Below are positions 16,173 through 24,807 of a stretch of DNA of 48,753 nt, piece by piece (the first letter of the stretch is position 1; the number at the start of each line of letters is the position of its first letter). The stretch lies in NCBI GenBank assembly GCA_029211065.1, contig JARGFK010000025.1, positions 1 to 48,753 of the forward strand. Reading direction: 5' to 3'. The notes below the pieces were generated by a model. The model did no database searches, was not told the DNA's origin, and worked only from the letters and a program-made list of their open reading frames with translations. The stretch is from Desulfobacterales bacterium (lineage in GTDB: Bacteria; Desulfobacterota; Desulfobacteria; Desulfobacterales; JARGFK01). A program made the translations under genes and the position numbers.

Positions 16173-17330
16173 ATGGACGTCGATCTTGAGAAAATTCATG
16201 AAAGTTTGAATCAGCGGGAAAAAAGGACGTTGTCCCCTCATGCGGCTTACAGCTCTCAGGCGGTCCGGCGCCGTCCGGAAGACCAGTTGGAAAGAGGGTA
16301 TCGACAGGCTTTCTCAGTGGATGCGGACCGGATTCTGCATTCCCTGGCCTATACCCGTTATATTGACAAGACCCAGGTCTTTTATCTGATCCAAAATGAC
16401 CACATCACCCACCGGGTGCTTCATGTTCAACTGGTATCAAAGATTGCCAGAACCATCGGCCGTTTTTTAGGATTAAATGAGGATCTGATCGAGGCCATCG
16501 CCCTTGCGCACGATATCGGCCATACCCCCTTCGGGCATGACGGCGAACGAATTTTAGCGGAATTGTGCCATGGGCACGGCATCGGGAATTTTCATCATAA
16601 CCTCCAGAGTGTTCAATTCCTGGACAAGGTTGAACGAAAGGGAAGAGGGTGGAATTTATGCCTCCAGACCCTTGACGGCATCCTTTGCCATGACGGCGAA
16701 ATACATGATCAAAAACTTGAACCAGTAAAGTATAAGACTTTTGAATTACTTGAAAAAGAAATTATATACAAAAAGGATAATCCCGGAACAAAATTGATTC
16801 CCATGACCCTGGAAGGGTGCGTGGTCCGTATGGCGGATACCATCAGCTACATCGGTCGTGATCTGGAAGATGCCATTCGGCTGGGGATGATTCAGCGATC
16901 TGATATTCCCCGGGAATGTGTTCAGCGTCTGGGAAATACGAATGGGACCATCGTTTACAACCTGGTCACGGATGTCATCACAAACAGTTTCGAAAAAAAC
17001 CACACGGCCTTCAGCGGGGAGGTGTCCACAGCCCTGCAGGCGTTAAAGGCGTTTAACTTAGAACACATCTATCTGAACCCCAAAATAAAAAATCATTTGG
17101 AAATTATCCGGCGATTGTTTGAAATGCTTTTTGATCGATATCTTAACGATCTGAAAAATCGCAACCTCTCGTCGGTAATTTTTACCCAATTCCTTGAAGA
17201 TATTTCCGACACCTACCTGACAAATCACACCCATGCGGAAATTGTCAGGGATTTCATGGCCGGTATGACCGATCACTATTTTCTGCGATTGTGTCCGGAG
17301 GATATGCGGCCGGCGTATCGGATTTTATAA
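16173..17330 (+). CDS. dgt: dGTP triphosphohydrolase-like HD protein
   Basis: This 385-residue protein opens with the conserved SPHAAYSSQAVRRRPED and DADRILHSLAYTRYIDKTQVF blocks. It carries the HD metal site THRVLHVQLV...AHDIGHTPFGHDGE (residues about 73-125), the FHHNLQSVQFLD helix, and HDGE...MADTISYIGRDLEDA. The family hydrolyses dNTPs to nucleoside and triphosphate, controlling nucleotide pools and phage defence. GGAG lies nine bases before the ATG. It is somewhat shorter than E. coli Dgt but of normal size for the type found across anaerobes. Confidence 0.88.
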   Translation: MDVDLEKIHESLNQREKRTLSPHAAYSSQAVRRRPEDQLERGYRQAFSVDADRILHSLAYTRYIDKTQVFYLIQNDHITHRVLHVQLVSKIARTIGRFLGLNEDLIEAIALAHDIGHTPFGHDGERILAELCHGHGIGNFHHNLQSVQFLDKVERKGRGWNLCLQTLDGILCHDGEIHDQKLEPVKYKTFELLEKEIIYKKDNPGTKLIPMTLEGCVVRMADTISYIGRDLEDAIRLGMIQRSDIPRECVQRLGNTNGTIVYNLVTDVITNSFEKNHTAFSGEVSTALQALKAFNLEHIYLNPKIKNHLEIIRRLFEMLFDRYLNDLKNRNLSSVIFTQFLEDISDTYLTNHTHAEIVRDFMAGMTDHYFLRLCPEDMRPAYRIL

Positions 17331-17675
17331 GTACGATGGTGTCCTGATGTCGGGCGAGTAACTATCCGACCCCAGTGAGGCCGGCTTTGGTCTAAGCTCA
17401 GAGAGCATTATTCACGCAAATACCAAAGGTAAAATTCGAAATCTGAATATCGAAATTCGAAACAAATTCAAATATCAAATGCACGAATGACAAAAACGAA
17501 ATCATATTTGCGCTGTCAGAAATGCCTATCGTTTGGATCATTTGAATTTTGGTCATTAAATATTGTTTAGGATTTCGGATTTCGTGCTTCGGATTTAGAG
17601 TCTTTGCACTTGATAAGGCGGAGCAACTGAAGGCTGAGCTGGCCCGAGAACTATGTTTTCTATGCTGGAATAAAT
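17331..17675. repeat. Dispersed AT-rich imperfect palindrome, copy 3 (about 17418-17602)
   Basis: No gene is visible in this 345-bp gap. The left arm (GGTAAAATTCGAAATCTG, CGAAATTCGAAACAAATTC, AAATGCACGAATGAC) is the approximate inverse of the right arm (GATCATTTGAATTTTGGTC, AAATATTGTTTAGGATTTC, GGATTTCGTGC). The whole could fold into a long imperfect stem. The right arm shares TATTGTTTNGGATTT with copy 2 at 14616-14735. It is the clearest copy of the family in the window. Confidence 0.6.
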
Positions 17676-18401
17676 ATGCAGCAAAGACTTACCTACCGTA
17701 ACCTGATCAGCAAAAAGGGTTTGGTTTCGTTCCGGGTGGCAGTAAAGGAAACCGACCTTTTGGTTCAAGCCCTTGGCGGGCTTGAAGAACCCACAACCGA
17801 ACTCGTTCTTCGGTATCGCGGCATCATTGAGTCCTACGGTCAAAGGTATCCGGAGTTTCTTAGAACACTGACTCCCTGGCAAATCCCCGGACCGGCCCCC
17901 CTCATCATCAGGGATATGGCGGCAGCCGGGGAAGCGGCAGGGGTGGGGCCGATGGCAGCGGTGGCCGGCGCCATCGGCGCCCATGTGGGCGCGGACCTTT
18001 TATCCTATTCCAGTGAAGTAATTGTTGAAAACGGGGGAGATATTTTTTTAAAAACAAAAGATCCGGGGACCGTTGCAATTTACGCGGGAGAGTCGCCTTT
18101 GAGTTTAAAGATCGGTCTAAAAGTCTATCCGGACGATAAACCCCTGGGGGTGTGTACCTCTTCCGGAACAGTCGGACATTCCTTGAGCTTCGGCAGGGCG
18201 GATGCGGTGTGTGTGATTTCCCGCGACTGCGCTTTGGCGGATGCAGCCGCCACATCGGTATGCAATCAGGTAAAGTCCGGCAAAGACATTCAAAAAGCCA
18301 TTGATTTCGGAAAACGCATACGCAGCGTCAACGGCCTGGTTATCATTATCGGTGAACAGATCGGCATGTGGGGCGACATTGAGATCGTGCCGCTGGGCTA
18401 A
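17676..18401 (+). CDS. UPF0280 family (ApbE-like) protein
   Basis: This 241-residue protein matches UPF0280 along its length. TDLLVQA is near residue 27, the glycine/alanine-rich MAAVAGAIGAHVGADLL is near 90, and VENGGDIFLK (about 112-121) is the motif shared with the ApbE flavin-transferase fold. CTSSGTVGHSLSFGRADAV near 163-181 and DAAAT near 190 complete it. ApbE relatives attach FMN to threonine or handle flavin. UPF0280 itself is uncharacterised and concentrated in anaerobes and archaea. It is a stand-alone gene followed by the HIT hydrolase. Confidence 0.85.
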   Translation: MQQRLTYRNLISKKGLVSFRVAVKETDLLVQALGGLEEPTTELVLRYRGIIESYGQRYPEFLRTLTPWQIPGPAPLIIRDMAAAGEAAGVGPMAAVAGAIGAHVGADLLSYSSEVIVENGGDIFLKTKDPGTVAIYAGESPLSLKIGLKVYPDDKPLGVCTSSGTVGHSLSFGRADAVCVISRDCALADAAATSVCNQVKSGKDIQKAIDFGKRIRSVNGLVIIIGEQIGMWGDIEIVPLG

Positions 18402-18474
18402 AAAAGGGTTGAGTTTTACAATTGAAAAGATTAGGATATTTGGTAATTATTTTTTTAAATAGGGATGTACCTTT

Positions 18475-18960
18475 ATGGAAACCATGTGGGCTCCCTGGCG
18501 GATGGAATATATCCAAGGACGCAAGGATGAAGGTTGCATATTTTGCAAGGCCATCTCCGAACAGGATGAACTGACCCTTTACAAAGGCAGCACCACTCTG
18601 GTGGTGATGAATAAATATCCATACATTAACGGGCATATGCTGGTGGCCCCGAACCGTCATCTTTCCAGTCTTGAACAGCTCAGCAGAAGTGAAAAGGGCG
18701 ATCTGCTCCAAACCGTGGATCAATCCATTGCTGTTTTAAAAACAGTTATGCATCCGGATGGGTTCAATGTGGGGCTGAATCTGGGAAAAGTGGCCGGGGC
18801 CGGGGTGGAAGCGCATCTGCATTTCCATATCGTCCCCCGGTGGTTCGGAGATACCAATGCGTTTACTGTTTTTGCTGAGGTTCGCGTCATCCCGGAGCAT
18901 CTGATGTCCACCTATAACAATTTAAAGCCATACTTTGAGAAAATAAACGCAACCATCTAA
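18475..18960 (+). CDS. HIT family nucleotide hydrolase/phosphorylase
   Basis: This 161-residue protein has WAPWRMEYI at the start and GCIFC (Cys pair near 22 and 25, probably zinc-binding). The histidine triad EAHLHFHIVPRW lies near residues 112-123. The WAPWR start and CIFC pair put it with the AP-4-A phosphorylase-like branch, which splits dinucleoside polyphosphates. It is followed at 17 bases by the LapA-like gene. Confidence 0.88.
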   Translation: METMWAPWRMEYIQGRKDEGCIFCKAISEQDELTLYKGSTTLVVMNKYPYINGHMLVAPNRHLSSLEQLSRSEKGDLLQTVDQSIAVLKTVMHPDGFNVGLNLGKVAGAGVEAHLHFHIVPRWFGDTNAFTVFAEVRVIPEHLMSTYNNLKPYFEKINATI

Positions 18961-18977
18961 AAACATGGAGAAAAAAA

Positions 18978-19316
18978 ATGAGTAAAATTAAAGCATTTTT
19001 TTGGATTGTCCTTGTCGGTTTCATACTGATTGTTTTCTTTTCGAATCTTGATTTCTTTTTGCAGCCCCAGCCCATCAACCTGAACTTTATCGTAAAAAAT
19101 TATTCGTTGCCGGCATTGCCCACCGCCATCCTCTTTCTATTCTTTTTCGCGGCGGGAGTCCTGGTCGCCTATTTGTCCAATCTGCCGGAACGATTTCGAC
19201 TTCGCAAAACCATCAAAAATCTTAAAACAACCATTGATTCCCATGATAAAGAGATCGAAAGGATAAGAACAAGACCGAAACCCCCGGAAGTGAATTCAAC
19301 TCCCGAAAATCCTTAA
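18978..19316 (+). CDS. LapA/DUF1049-like inner-membrane protein
   Basis: This 112-residue protein has two membrane segments (about 8-28 and 45-65) and a basic, helical cytoplasmic tail (LRKTIKNLKTTIDSHDKEIERIRTR). That is the usual layout of LapA-domain proteins, which in E. coli act with LapB in controlling lipopolysaccharide synthesis. GGAG precedes the ATG. No LapB partner lies adjacent; the TPR lipoprotein at 12119 is not LapB-like, having a lipobox. Confidence 0.7.
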   Translation: MSKIKAFFWIVLVGFILIVFFSNLDFFLQPQPINLNFIVKNYSLPALPTAILFLFFFAAGVLVAYLSNLPERFRLRKTIKNLKTTIDSHDKEIERIRTRPKPPEVNSTPENP

Positions 19317-19373
19317 CCGGTTAAAGGGCCTCGATAGGTTATTCCTCCGGCATTTCGTTTTTCCGTCATGCTA

Positions 19374-19399
19374 CCGGTTTTCTTCCACTGGAAAACCGG
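19374..19399. repeat. Hairpin between the lapA-like gene and mutS
   Basis: CCGGTTTTC and GAAAACCGG form a perfect 9-bp stem with an 8-base loop. No T-run follows on either strand, so it is at best an attenuator or mRNA stabiliser. No other signal was seen in 19317-19483. Confidence 0.4.
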
Positions 19400-19483
19400 C
19401 GAAAGTAAATGAACTTGACTTATGCAAAGAATTTATCCGTCCGCTTAAAAGACGCCATCTGCGATCGGTTTGTCTAACAATCC

Positions 19484-22111
19484 ATGAATCCATCTAAAAT
19501 CACACCCATGATTCAGCAATATCTTTCCATCAAAGAGGATTACGCCGATACGCTCCTGTTTTACCGGATGGGTGATTTTTACGAAATGTTTTTTGAGGAC
19601 GCACAAGTCGCTGCAAAAGCACTTGAAATCACGTTGACCTCCCGGAACAAGAAAGATAATCAACCGATTCCCATGTGCGGTGTGCCGGTCCGGTCTGTTC
19701 AGGGATATATTGCCCGATTACTGGAAAGCGGCTTCAAGGTTGCCATATGTGACCAGGTGGAAGATCCGGCGGTTTCCAAGGGGTTGGTCAAGCGTGAAGT
19801 GGTCCGGGTCGTTACGCCGGGGATGATCGTCGAAAACGAGCTATTAGATGAAAAAACAAATAATTATGTTTTGTCAATCACCCGGGAGGAACAAACAGTC
19901 GGTATTTCCTACATAGATATATCTACCGGCGTTTTCCGGGTGACCGAGTCGGGGGATGCCTCCGCCATGGTGGACGAGGCCCTGCGAATATCCCCGCGGG
20001 AAGTATTGCTGCCGGAATCGTCGCAAACCGATCCTTTTTTCACGGTTTTGCTCAAGGCTTTTTCGGAGAAATCCATCACTTTTTTAAATGATGCGATCTT
20101 TGAATATGGTCGGAGCCGCCAGCGGCTATTGGACCAATTCAGAACCATATCGCTGGAGGGATTCGGCTGTGAGTCCATTAAAGCCGGCATTCAGGCTGCC
20201 GGCGCAATTGTTTATTATATCGGAGACACCCAAAAAAAACAGATTGAACATATTTCCCGAATTGAAACCTATTCATTGAACAACTATCTGTTTGTTGATG
20301 AATTAAGCTGTCAAAATCTGGAACTGATAAAGAATATCAGATCCGGGACCAGAAAAGGGACGCTGATCGCGGAAATCGACCGGACATTGACGGCCATGGG
20401 AGGGCGTCTGCTGAAAAACTGGGTGCGATATCCCCTGATGAACCTGGACGAGATTCAGAGCAGGCTTGATGCCGTTCAGGAGATAAAAGAAAATGTGAGG
20501 GTGCGGCGCTCCCTGCAGGACCCCCTCGGATCGGTTTATGATCTGGAACGGCTTTCAAGCAAAATTACGCTGGGACATTGTAACGCAAGGGATTTACTGG
20601 CACTGCAACGTTCGCTCCACCTGCTTCCGCTGCTGACCAGTGATTTAGCGGAATTAACCGCCGAACTGTTTCAATTTGACGTTCAGTTGGATGATCTTTA
20701 TCGACTGGCGGATCTTATCGAACAGGCCATCCTGGAAGATGCCCCGCCGGTTATCAATGAAGGCGGCATCATCAAAATGGGGTTTAACAGCGAACTGGAC
20801 GAATTGATGACCATCAGCCGTGACGGCAAAAGCTTTCTGGCCAAACTTGAGGCTAAAGAAAAGCAGTCCACCGGCATCAATTCCTTAAAAGTCCGATACA
20901 ACAAGGTCTTCGGTTATTATATCGAGGTGCCTAAATCCCAGGCCAAGTCGGTTCCCCTGCATTATGTTCGCAAACAGACGCTTGTTAATGCGGAGCGATA
21001 TATTACCGATGAGTTGAAAACATTTGAGGCCAAGGTATTGGGCGCCGAAGAACGCAGGGCTTCCCTGGAATATGAAATCTTCAATGAAATCAGGGCTGAA
21101 GTTGTAAAAAATAATAAAGAAATCCAGATAGTCGCACAATTTTTAGCCCGGACCGACTGCTTGATGGGTTTGGCGGAAGTGGCGGATCAAAACAATTACA
21201 CCCGTCCCCGATTTAATGCCGACGGCGCCATTTTTATTGAAGAAGGGCGTCATCCGGTAGTGGAAAAAATGATCAGCGCAGAGCGGTTTGTGCCCAATTC
21301 GATCCGGCTGGACAACACCGAAAATCAGATCTTGATCATCACCGGGCCCAATATGGCCGGCAAGTCGACGGTGCTCAGGCAGGTCGCCCTGCTGGTCATT
21401 ATGTCCCAGATGGGGTCGTTTGTCCCGGCCCTGACCGCCTCGATGTCTATTGTGGACAGAATTTTTACACGGGTTGGCGCTCTGGATAATCTTTCCCAGG
21501 GACAGAGCACGTTTATGGTGGAAATGCAGGAAACCGCCAATATTCTGAACAATGGGTCGGGCCGAAGCCTTGTCATTATGGATGAAATCGGACGGGGCAC
21601 CAGCACCTTTGACGGTTTAAGCATCGCCTGGGCGGTTGCCGAATACCTGCATGACCTCCATGGCGTCGGGGTAAAAACCCTGTTTGCCACCCACTATCAC
21701 GAATTGACGGATCTGGCCCAGGTGAAGCCAAGGGTAAAAAATTTCAACATTGCCGTAAAGGAATGGAACGACGAGATAATTTTCCTGCGAAAGCTGGTGG
21801 AAGGGGGAACCAATCGCAGCTACGGCATCCAGGTGGCAAGGCTTGCGGGGATACCGGCACAGGTTATTGTGCGCGCCAAGAAAATTCTTGCGAACATTGA
21901 AAAGGGCGAACACAATTTAAATGGATCCCCTATTTTTGCCGGCAACGAAACATCGCTAAACCTAAAAACAAACCGACAACTCGATTTGTTTCGCAAACCG
22001 GAACATGTTATCGTTGAAAAACTTCAAAAACTGGACCTGTCGAAAATGACACCGCTGGATGCCATGATTTCCTTGAATGAACTTCAGGAAAAAGCCAAAA
22101 CGGTTGTCTGA
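19484..22111 (+). CDS. mutS: DNA mismatch repair protein MutS
   Basis: This is a full-length MutS1 of 875 residues. The mismatch-wedge Phe-X-Glu is F32-Y-E34 in GDFYEMFFEDA. The connector, lever and clamp regions follow, with GVPVRSVQGYI and VRYNKVFGYYIEV both seen. The ATPase has Walker A GPNMAGKST near 620-628, DEIGRGTSTFDGLSIAWA near 697 and THYHELTDL near 730. It recognises mispaired bases and recruits MutL. There is no MutL in the window. No strong ribosome site precedes the ATG at 19484, but the N-terminus aligns well. Confidence 0.96.
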   Translation: MNPSKITPMIQQYLSIKEDYADTLLFYRMGDFYEMFFEDAQVAAKALEITLTSRNKKDNQPIPMCGVPVRSVQGYIARLLESGFKVAICDQVEDPAVSKGLVKREVVRVVTPGMIVENELLDEKTNNYVLSITREEQTVGISYIDISTGVFRVTESGDASAMVDEALRISPREVLLPESSQTDPFFTVLLKAFSEKSITFLNDAIFEYGRSRQRLLDQFRTISLEGFGCESIKAGIQAAGAIVYYIGDTQKKQIEHISRIETYSLNNYLFVDELSCQNLELIKNIRSGTRKGTLIAEIDRTLTAMGGRLLKNWVRYPLMNLDEIQSRLDAVQEIKENVRVRRSLQDPLGSVYDLERLSSKITLGHCNARDLLALQRSLHLLPLLTSDLAELTAELFQFDVQLDDLYRLADLIEQAILEDAPPVINEGGIIKMGFNSELDELMTISRDGKSFLAKLEAKEKQSTGINSLKVRYNKVFGYYIEVPKSQAKSVPLHYVRKQTLVNAERYITDELKTFEAKVLGAEERRASLEYEIFNEIRAEVVKNNKEIQIVAQFLARTDCLMGLAEVADQNNYTRPRFNADGAIFIEEGRHPVVEKMISAERFVPNSIRLDNTENQILIITGPNMAGKSTVLRQVALLVIMSQMGSFVPALTASMSIVDRIFTRVGALDNLSQGQSTFMVEMQETANILNNGSGRSLVIMDEIGRGTSTFDGLSIAWAVAEYLHDLHGVGVKTLFATHYHELTDLAQVKPRVKNFNIAVKEWNDEIIFLRKLVEGGTNRSYGIQVARLAGIPAQVIVRAKKILANIEKGEHNLNGSPIFAGNETSLNLKTNRQLDLFRKPEHVIVEKLQKLDLSKMTPLDAMISLNELQEKAKTVV

Positions 22112-22143
22112 ACCGGACTTTCTGTGGTTTAACGATATGAATA

Positions 22144-24192
22144 ATGCTAAATAGAAAATCTGTCATAACCCTGTATGTACTTATTGGTCTGATTCTTTTT
22201 CTGAAGCCCGCGACCGCCTCTTCACTGACAGCAAGGGAGCAGTTTTTCAAAGCTGAAACCTGCTATAAGAACCTTCGACACAACCCGGTCAAGATGAAGT
22301 ACCGGGAGAACTGGCTGGGGTGTGTGGAAGCGTTTGAATCCGCTTACCGGGAGGATGCCAATGGTCCCTGGGCGGCCGCAGCACTATTTAAAACCGGGGA
22401 GCTTTACCAGGAACTGTATCGGTATTCGTTTAAAACGTCGGATATCAAAGAAGCCCTGGACATATTTGAGCGGGTCAGCAAACGCTTCCCCAGAAGCAGC
22501 TACAAGCCCAAAGCGGAAGCGAAGATCCGCGAAATAGACCGGGCGGGACCGAAGCCGGCCCCGTTGCAGCCAAAAGCTGAAACCGGAAAACAGTTTGCCG
22601 GAGCCGAATCCTGTTATGACAATTTACGGCGCAACCCCGCCAAAATGAAATACCGGGAAAACTGGTTGCGTTGCATCGATGCGTTTGAGGCTGCCTACAA
22701 GGAAAATCCCAACGCCCCCCGGGCCGCGGCCGTGCTTTTTAGAATCGGGGAGTTGTATCAGGAGCTATACAAGCGTTCGTTCCGGTCTTCAGACAAGGCA
22801 GAGGCTGTTGACATCTTCCAGCGCGTCATCAAACAGTTTCCCGACAGCGAATACAAGGTCCTGGCCGAACAAAATCTTGGCAAGACCCCCGCGAAAGGAG
22901 ATACTCCGGTTCTTGGGAACACGGTCGAGACGGCATCCGTTCCGCCGGCCGCGCCCAAGGATGATATCGCTGCAGTCATTGAAAAGTTGAAAGAAACCAC
23001 GAATGCCGGCACGGATATTATCGCCCCATCCGAAGACGGTAAAGCCACGGTGACAAACCTGCGCTTCTGGTCCAATCCCAATTATACCCGAATCGTCATT
23101 GACGCCGACACTGAATCAACTTATACCCACCGGCTTCTCAATGAAGATCCCAGCATCCAAAAGCCCCAGCGGTTATATATCGATCTGGACAACAGCAAGC
23201 TGGGCAAAGATACTTCTAAGGTTGTTCCCATCAATGACAACCTTTTAAGTGATGCCCGCGCCGGTCAGTATACTTTGGATACGGTCCGGGTCGTTGTGGA
23301 CATCAAATCGTTTAAGACCTACAAGATCTTTTCCCTTAAAAACCCTTTCCGGATTGTCGTGGACATATGGGGGGAGGGTGAACCTGCCGCCGTTGCGGAA
23401 AAGGGGCCTGCCCAGACGGCTGTCAAAGACCAAAAGATTCCCGTCAGCGCCCTGGCGAAACAACTGGCGCTGGGCGTTCGCCGAATCGTCATCGATCCGG
23501 GCCATGGCGGCCGGGATTACGGTGCACCCGGATATCTGAGAGGGGTTCATGAAAAACATGTGGTGCTGGATATCGCTAAAAAACTGGCTGAAAAAATAAG
23601 GAAAGAGCTGGGGTGCGAAGTGGTGATGACCCGCACTGGAGATCACGATCTCACACTTGAAGAACGCACGGCAATTGCCAATACCGAAAATGCGGACCTG
23701 TTTATATCCATTCATACCAATTCGGTCAGGGACCGAAGGGCCTATGGCATCGAGACGTATTTTTTAAATCTGGCGACGGACGACGAAGCCATTCGCGTGG
23801 CCGCAATGGAAAACGCCACTTCCACAAAAAACATCAGTGATCTGCAGACCATACTGAACGACCTGATGCACAATGCCAAGGTAAATGAATCCAGCCGGCT
23901 GGCGGTTCACGTCCAGGAAGCCCTTTACAGCCACATGAAAACAAACTACAGCAGCATCAAAAACAAAGGGGTGAAACAGGCGCCGTTTTACGTCCTGCTG
24001 GGCGCCCAGATGCCCTCTATTTTGATCGAAACCTCGTTTATCAGCAACTCCAGGGAATGCAAGCGCTTAACCGATCCCAAATACCAGGACCACCTGATCG
24101 ACGCGATCGTAAAAGGGATCCGCATCTACATTAAAGAAACAAATCCCACTGCCTATGGCGACCCTTCAGGCACCCGTAAGGCCAGGGGATAA
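22144..24192 (+). CDS. N-acetylmuramoyl-L-alanine amidase (AmiC type) with AMIN domain and duplicated N-terminal repeat
   Basis: This 682-residue exported protein has a signal peptide (about 1-26, ending ATA-SS). Two TPR-like repeats of about 95 residues follow (near 30-140 and 155-260). An AMIN domain lies near 300-415 (RFWSNPNYTRIVID, VRVVVDIKS, FRIVVDIWG). A zinc-dependent Amidase_3 domain spans 445-670, with metal ligands in DPGHGGRDYGAPG, the Glu in RGVHEKHVVLDIA and His in FISIHTN. It cleaves the peptide stem from glycan strands, typically during division. AMIN targets it to the septum or envelope. The repeats contain KMKYRENWL twice and are clearly a duplication. Confidence 0.92.
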   Translation: MLNRKSVITLYVLIGLILFLKPATASSLTAREQFFKAETCYKNLRHNPVKMKYRENWLGCVEAFESAYREDANGPWAAAALFKTGELYQELYRYSFKTSDIKEALDIFERVSKRFPRSSYKPKAEAKIREIDRAGPKPAPLQPKAETGKQFAGAESCYDNLRRNPAKMKYRENWLRCIDAFEAAYKENPNAPRAAAVLFRIGELYQELYKRSFRSSDKAEAVDIFQRVIKQFPDSEYKVLAEQNLGKTPAKGDTPVLGNTVETASVPPAAPKDDIAAVIEKLKETTNAGTDIIAPSEDGKATVTNLRFWSNPNYTRIVIDADTESTYTHRLLNEDPSIQKPQRLYIDLDNSKLGKDTSKVVPINDNLLSDARAGQYTLDTVRVVVDIKSFKTYKIFSLKNPFRIVVDIWGEGEPAAVAEKGPAQTAVKDQKIPVSALAKQLALGVRRIVIDPGHGGRDYGAPGYLRGVHEKHVVLDIAKKLAEKIRKELGCEVVMTRTGDHDLTLEERTAIANTENADLFISIHTNSVRDRRAYGIETYFLNLATDDEAIRVAAMENATSTKNISDLQTILNDLMHNAKVNESSRLAVHVQEALYSHMKTNYSSIKNKGVKQAPFYVLLGAQMPSILIETSFISNSRECKRLTDPKYQDHLIDAIVKGIRIYIKETNPTAYGDPSGTRKARG

Positions 24193-24200
24193 CCCGGTTT

Positions 24201-24644
24201 TTATTTTCGGTTGACGATGTAAATCCCGAAGCCCACCAACGTACAGGCGATAATCAAACCCAGATCGAAGGCCTCCTTCAGCAGCAGGATCCCGAGGAGC
24301 ATCCCGAACAGGGGTGTGGCAAAAAAGAATACCGATATGCTGGCGGAATTATGCCGAACAATCAGATATTGCCAGGACATGAAGCTGAACACGCTGATGG
24401 CCAGAGATTGAAAAGCCAGCGAAAGCCATGCATCAAGTTTTACCGCATGGATATCGAAATTTTCAAATACCACGGCCCCGCAAAAGAAAAAAAGGATCAT
24501 GACCCCTACCGCATTAGCCGCCCACAAAATGACCAGCAGCAGCAGCCAGAGCAGGGTGGCGGTATGAATGGGGGCCTGGCCTGAATCGACCTCCGGCATG
24601 GGTTCAATATTCGTTTTTATTGCTAATTCAGACGCTTTTTGCAT
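24201..24644 (-). pseudogene. Truncated EamA/DMT transporter (C-terminal half only)
   Basis: The 147-residue frame has four hydrophobic segments. It ends like the second EamA repeat of a drug/metabolite transporter (SISVFFFATPLFGMLLGILLL...GFGIYIVNRK), but the first repeat, about 140 residues, is absent. Its first 30 residues are polar and unlike an EamA start. No ribosome site precedes the ATG at 24644 or the TTG at 24650. It is convergent with the amidase gene, nine bases apart, and divergent from an intact EamA gene. A deletion remnant is the simplest reading. A functional half-size transporter is possible. Confidence 0.55.
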
Positions 24645-24689
24645 GACCAAAATATTATCTTACAAAGACCGGATCCCTGACAATGCACG

Positions 24690-24718
24690 TTGACATCTGG
24701 TTTTGATTTTTATATCCC
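24690..24718 (+). promoter_or_regulatory. Possible promoter of the EamA transporter gene
   Basis: TTGACA at 24690-24695 is followed after 17 bases by TATCCC, with an overlapping TTATAT nearer in. The -35 is perfect and the -10 weak. It lies about 110 bases before the preferred start. Confidence 0.35.
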
Positions 24719-24807
24719 AATACCGGGTTATGATGATCCTGATGACGGCTCATTTCATTTTTAAGACCAGATTCAGACAAAATACAATTTTAGGGTGTAC
24801 AGTAAGG

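Noticed and set aside
19374-19399. Rho-independent terminator before mutS
   Set aside because: The stem is perfect but neither strand has a T-run after it, so it is listed only as a hairpin.
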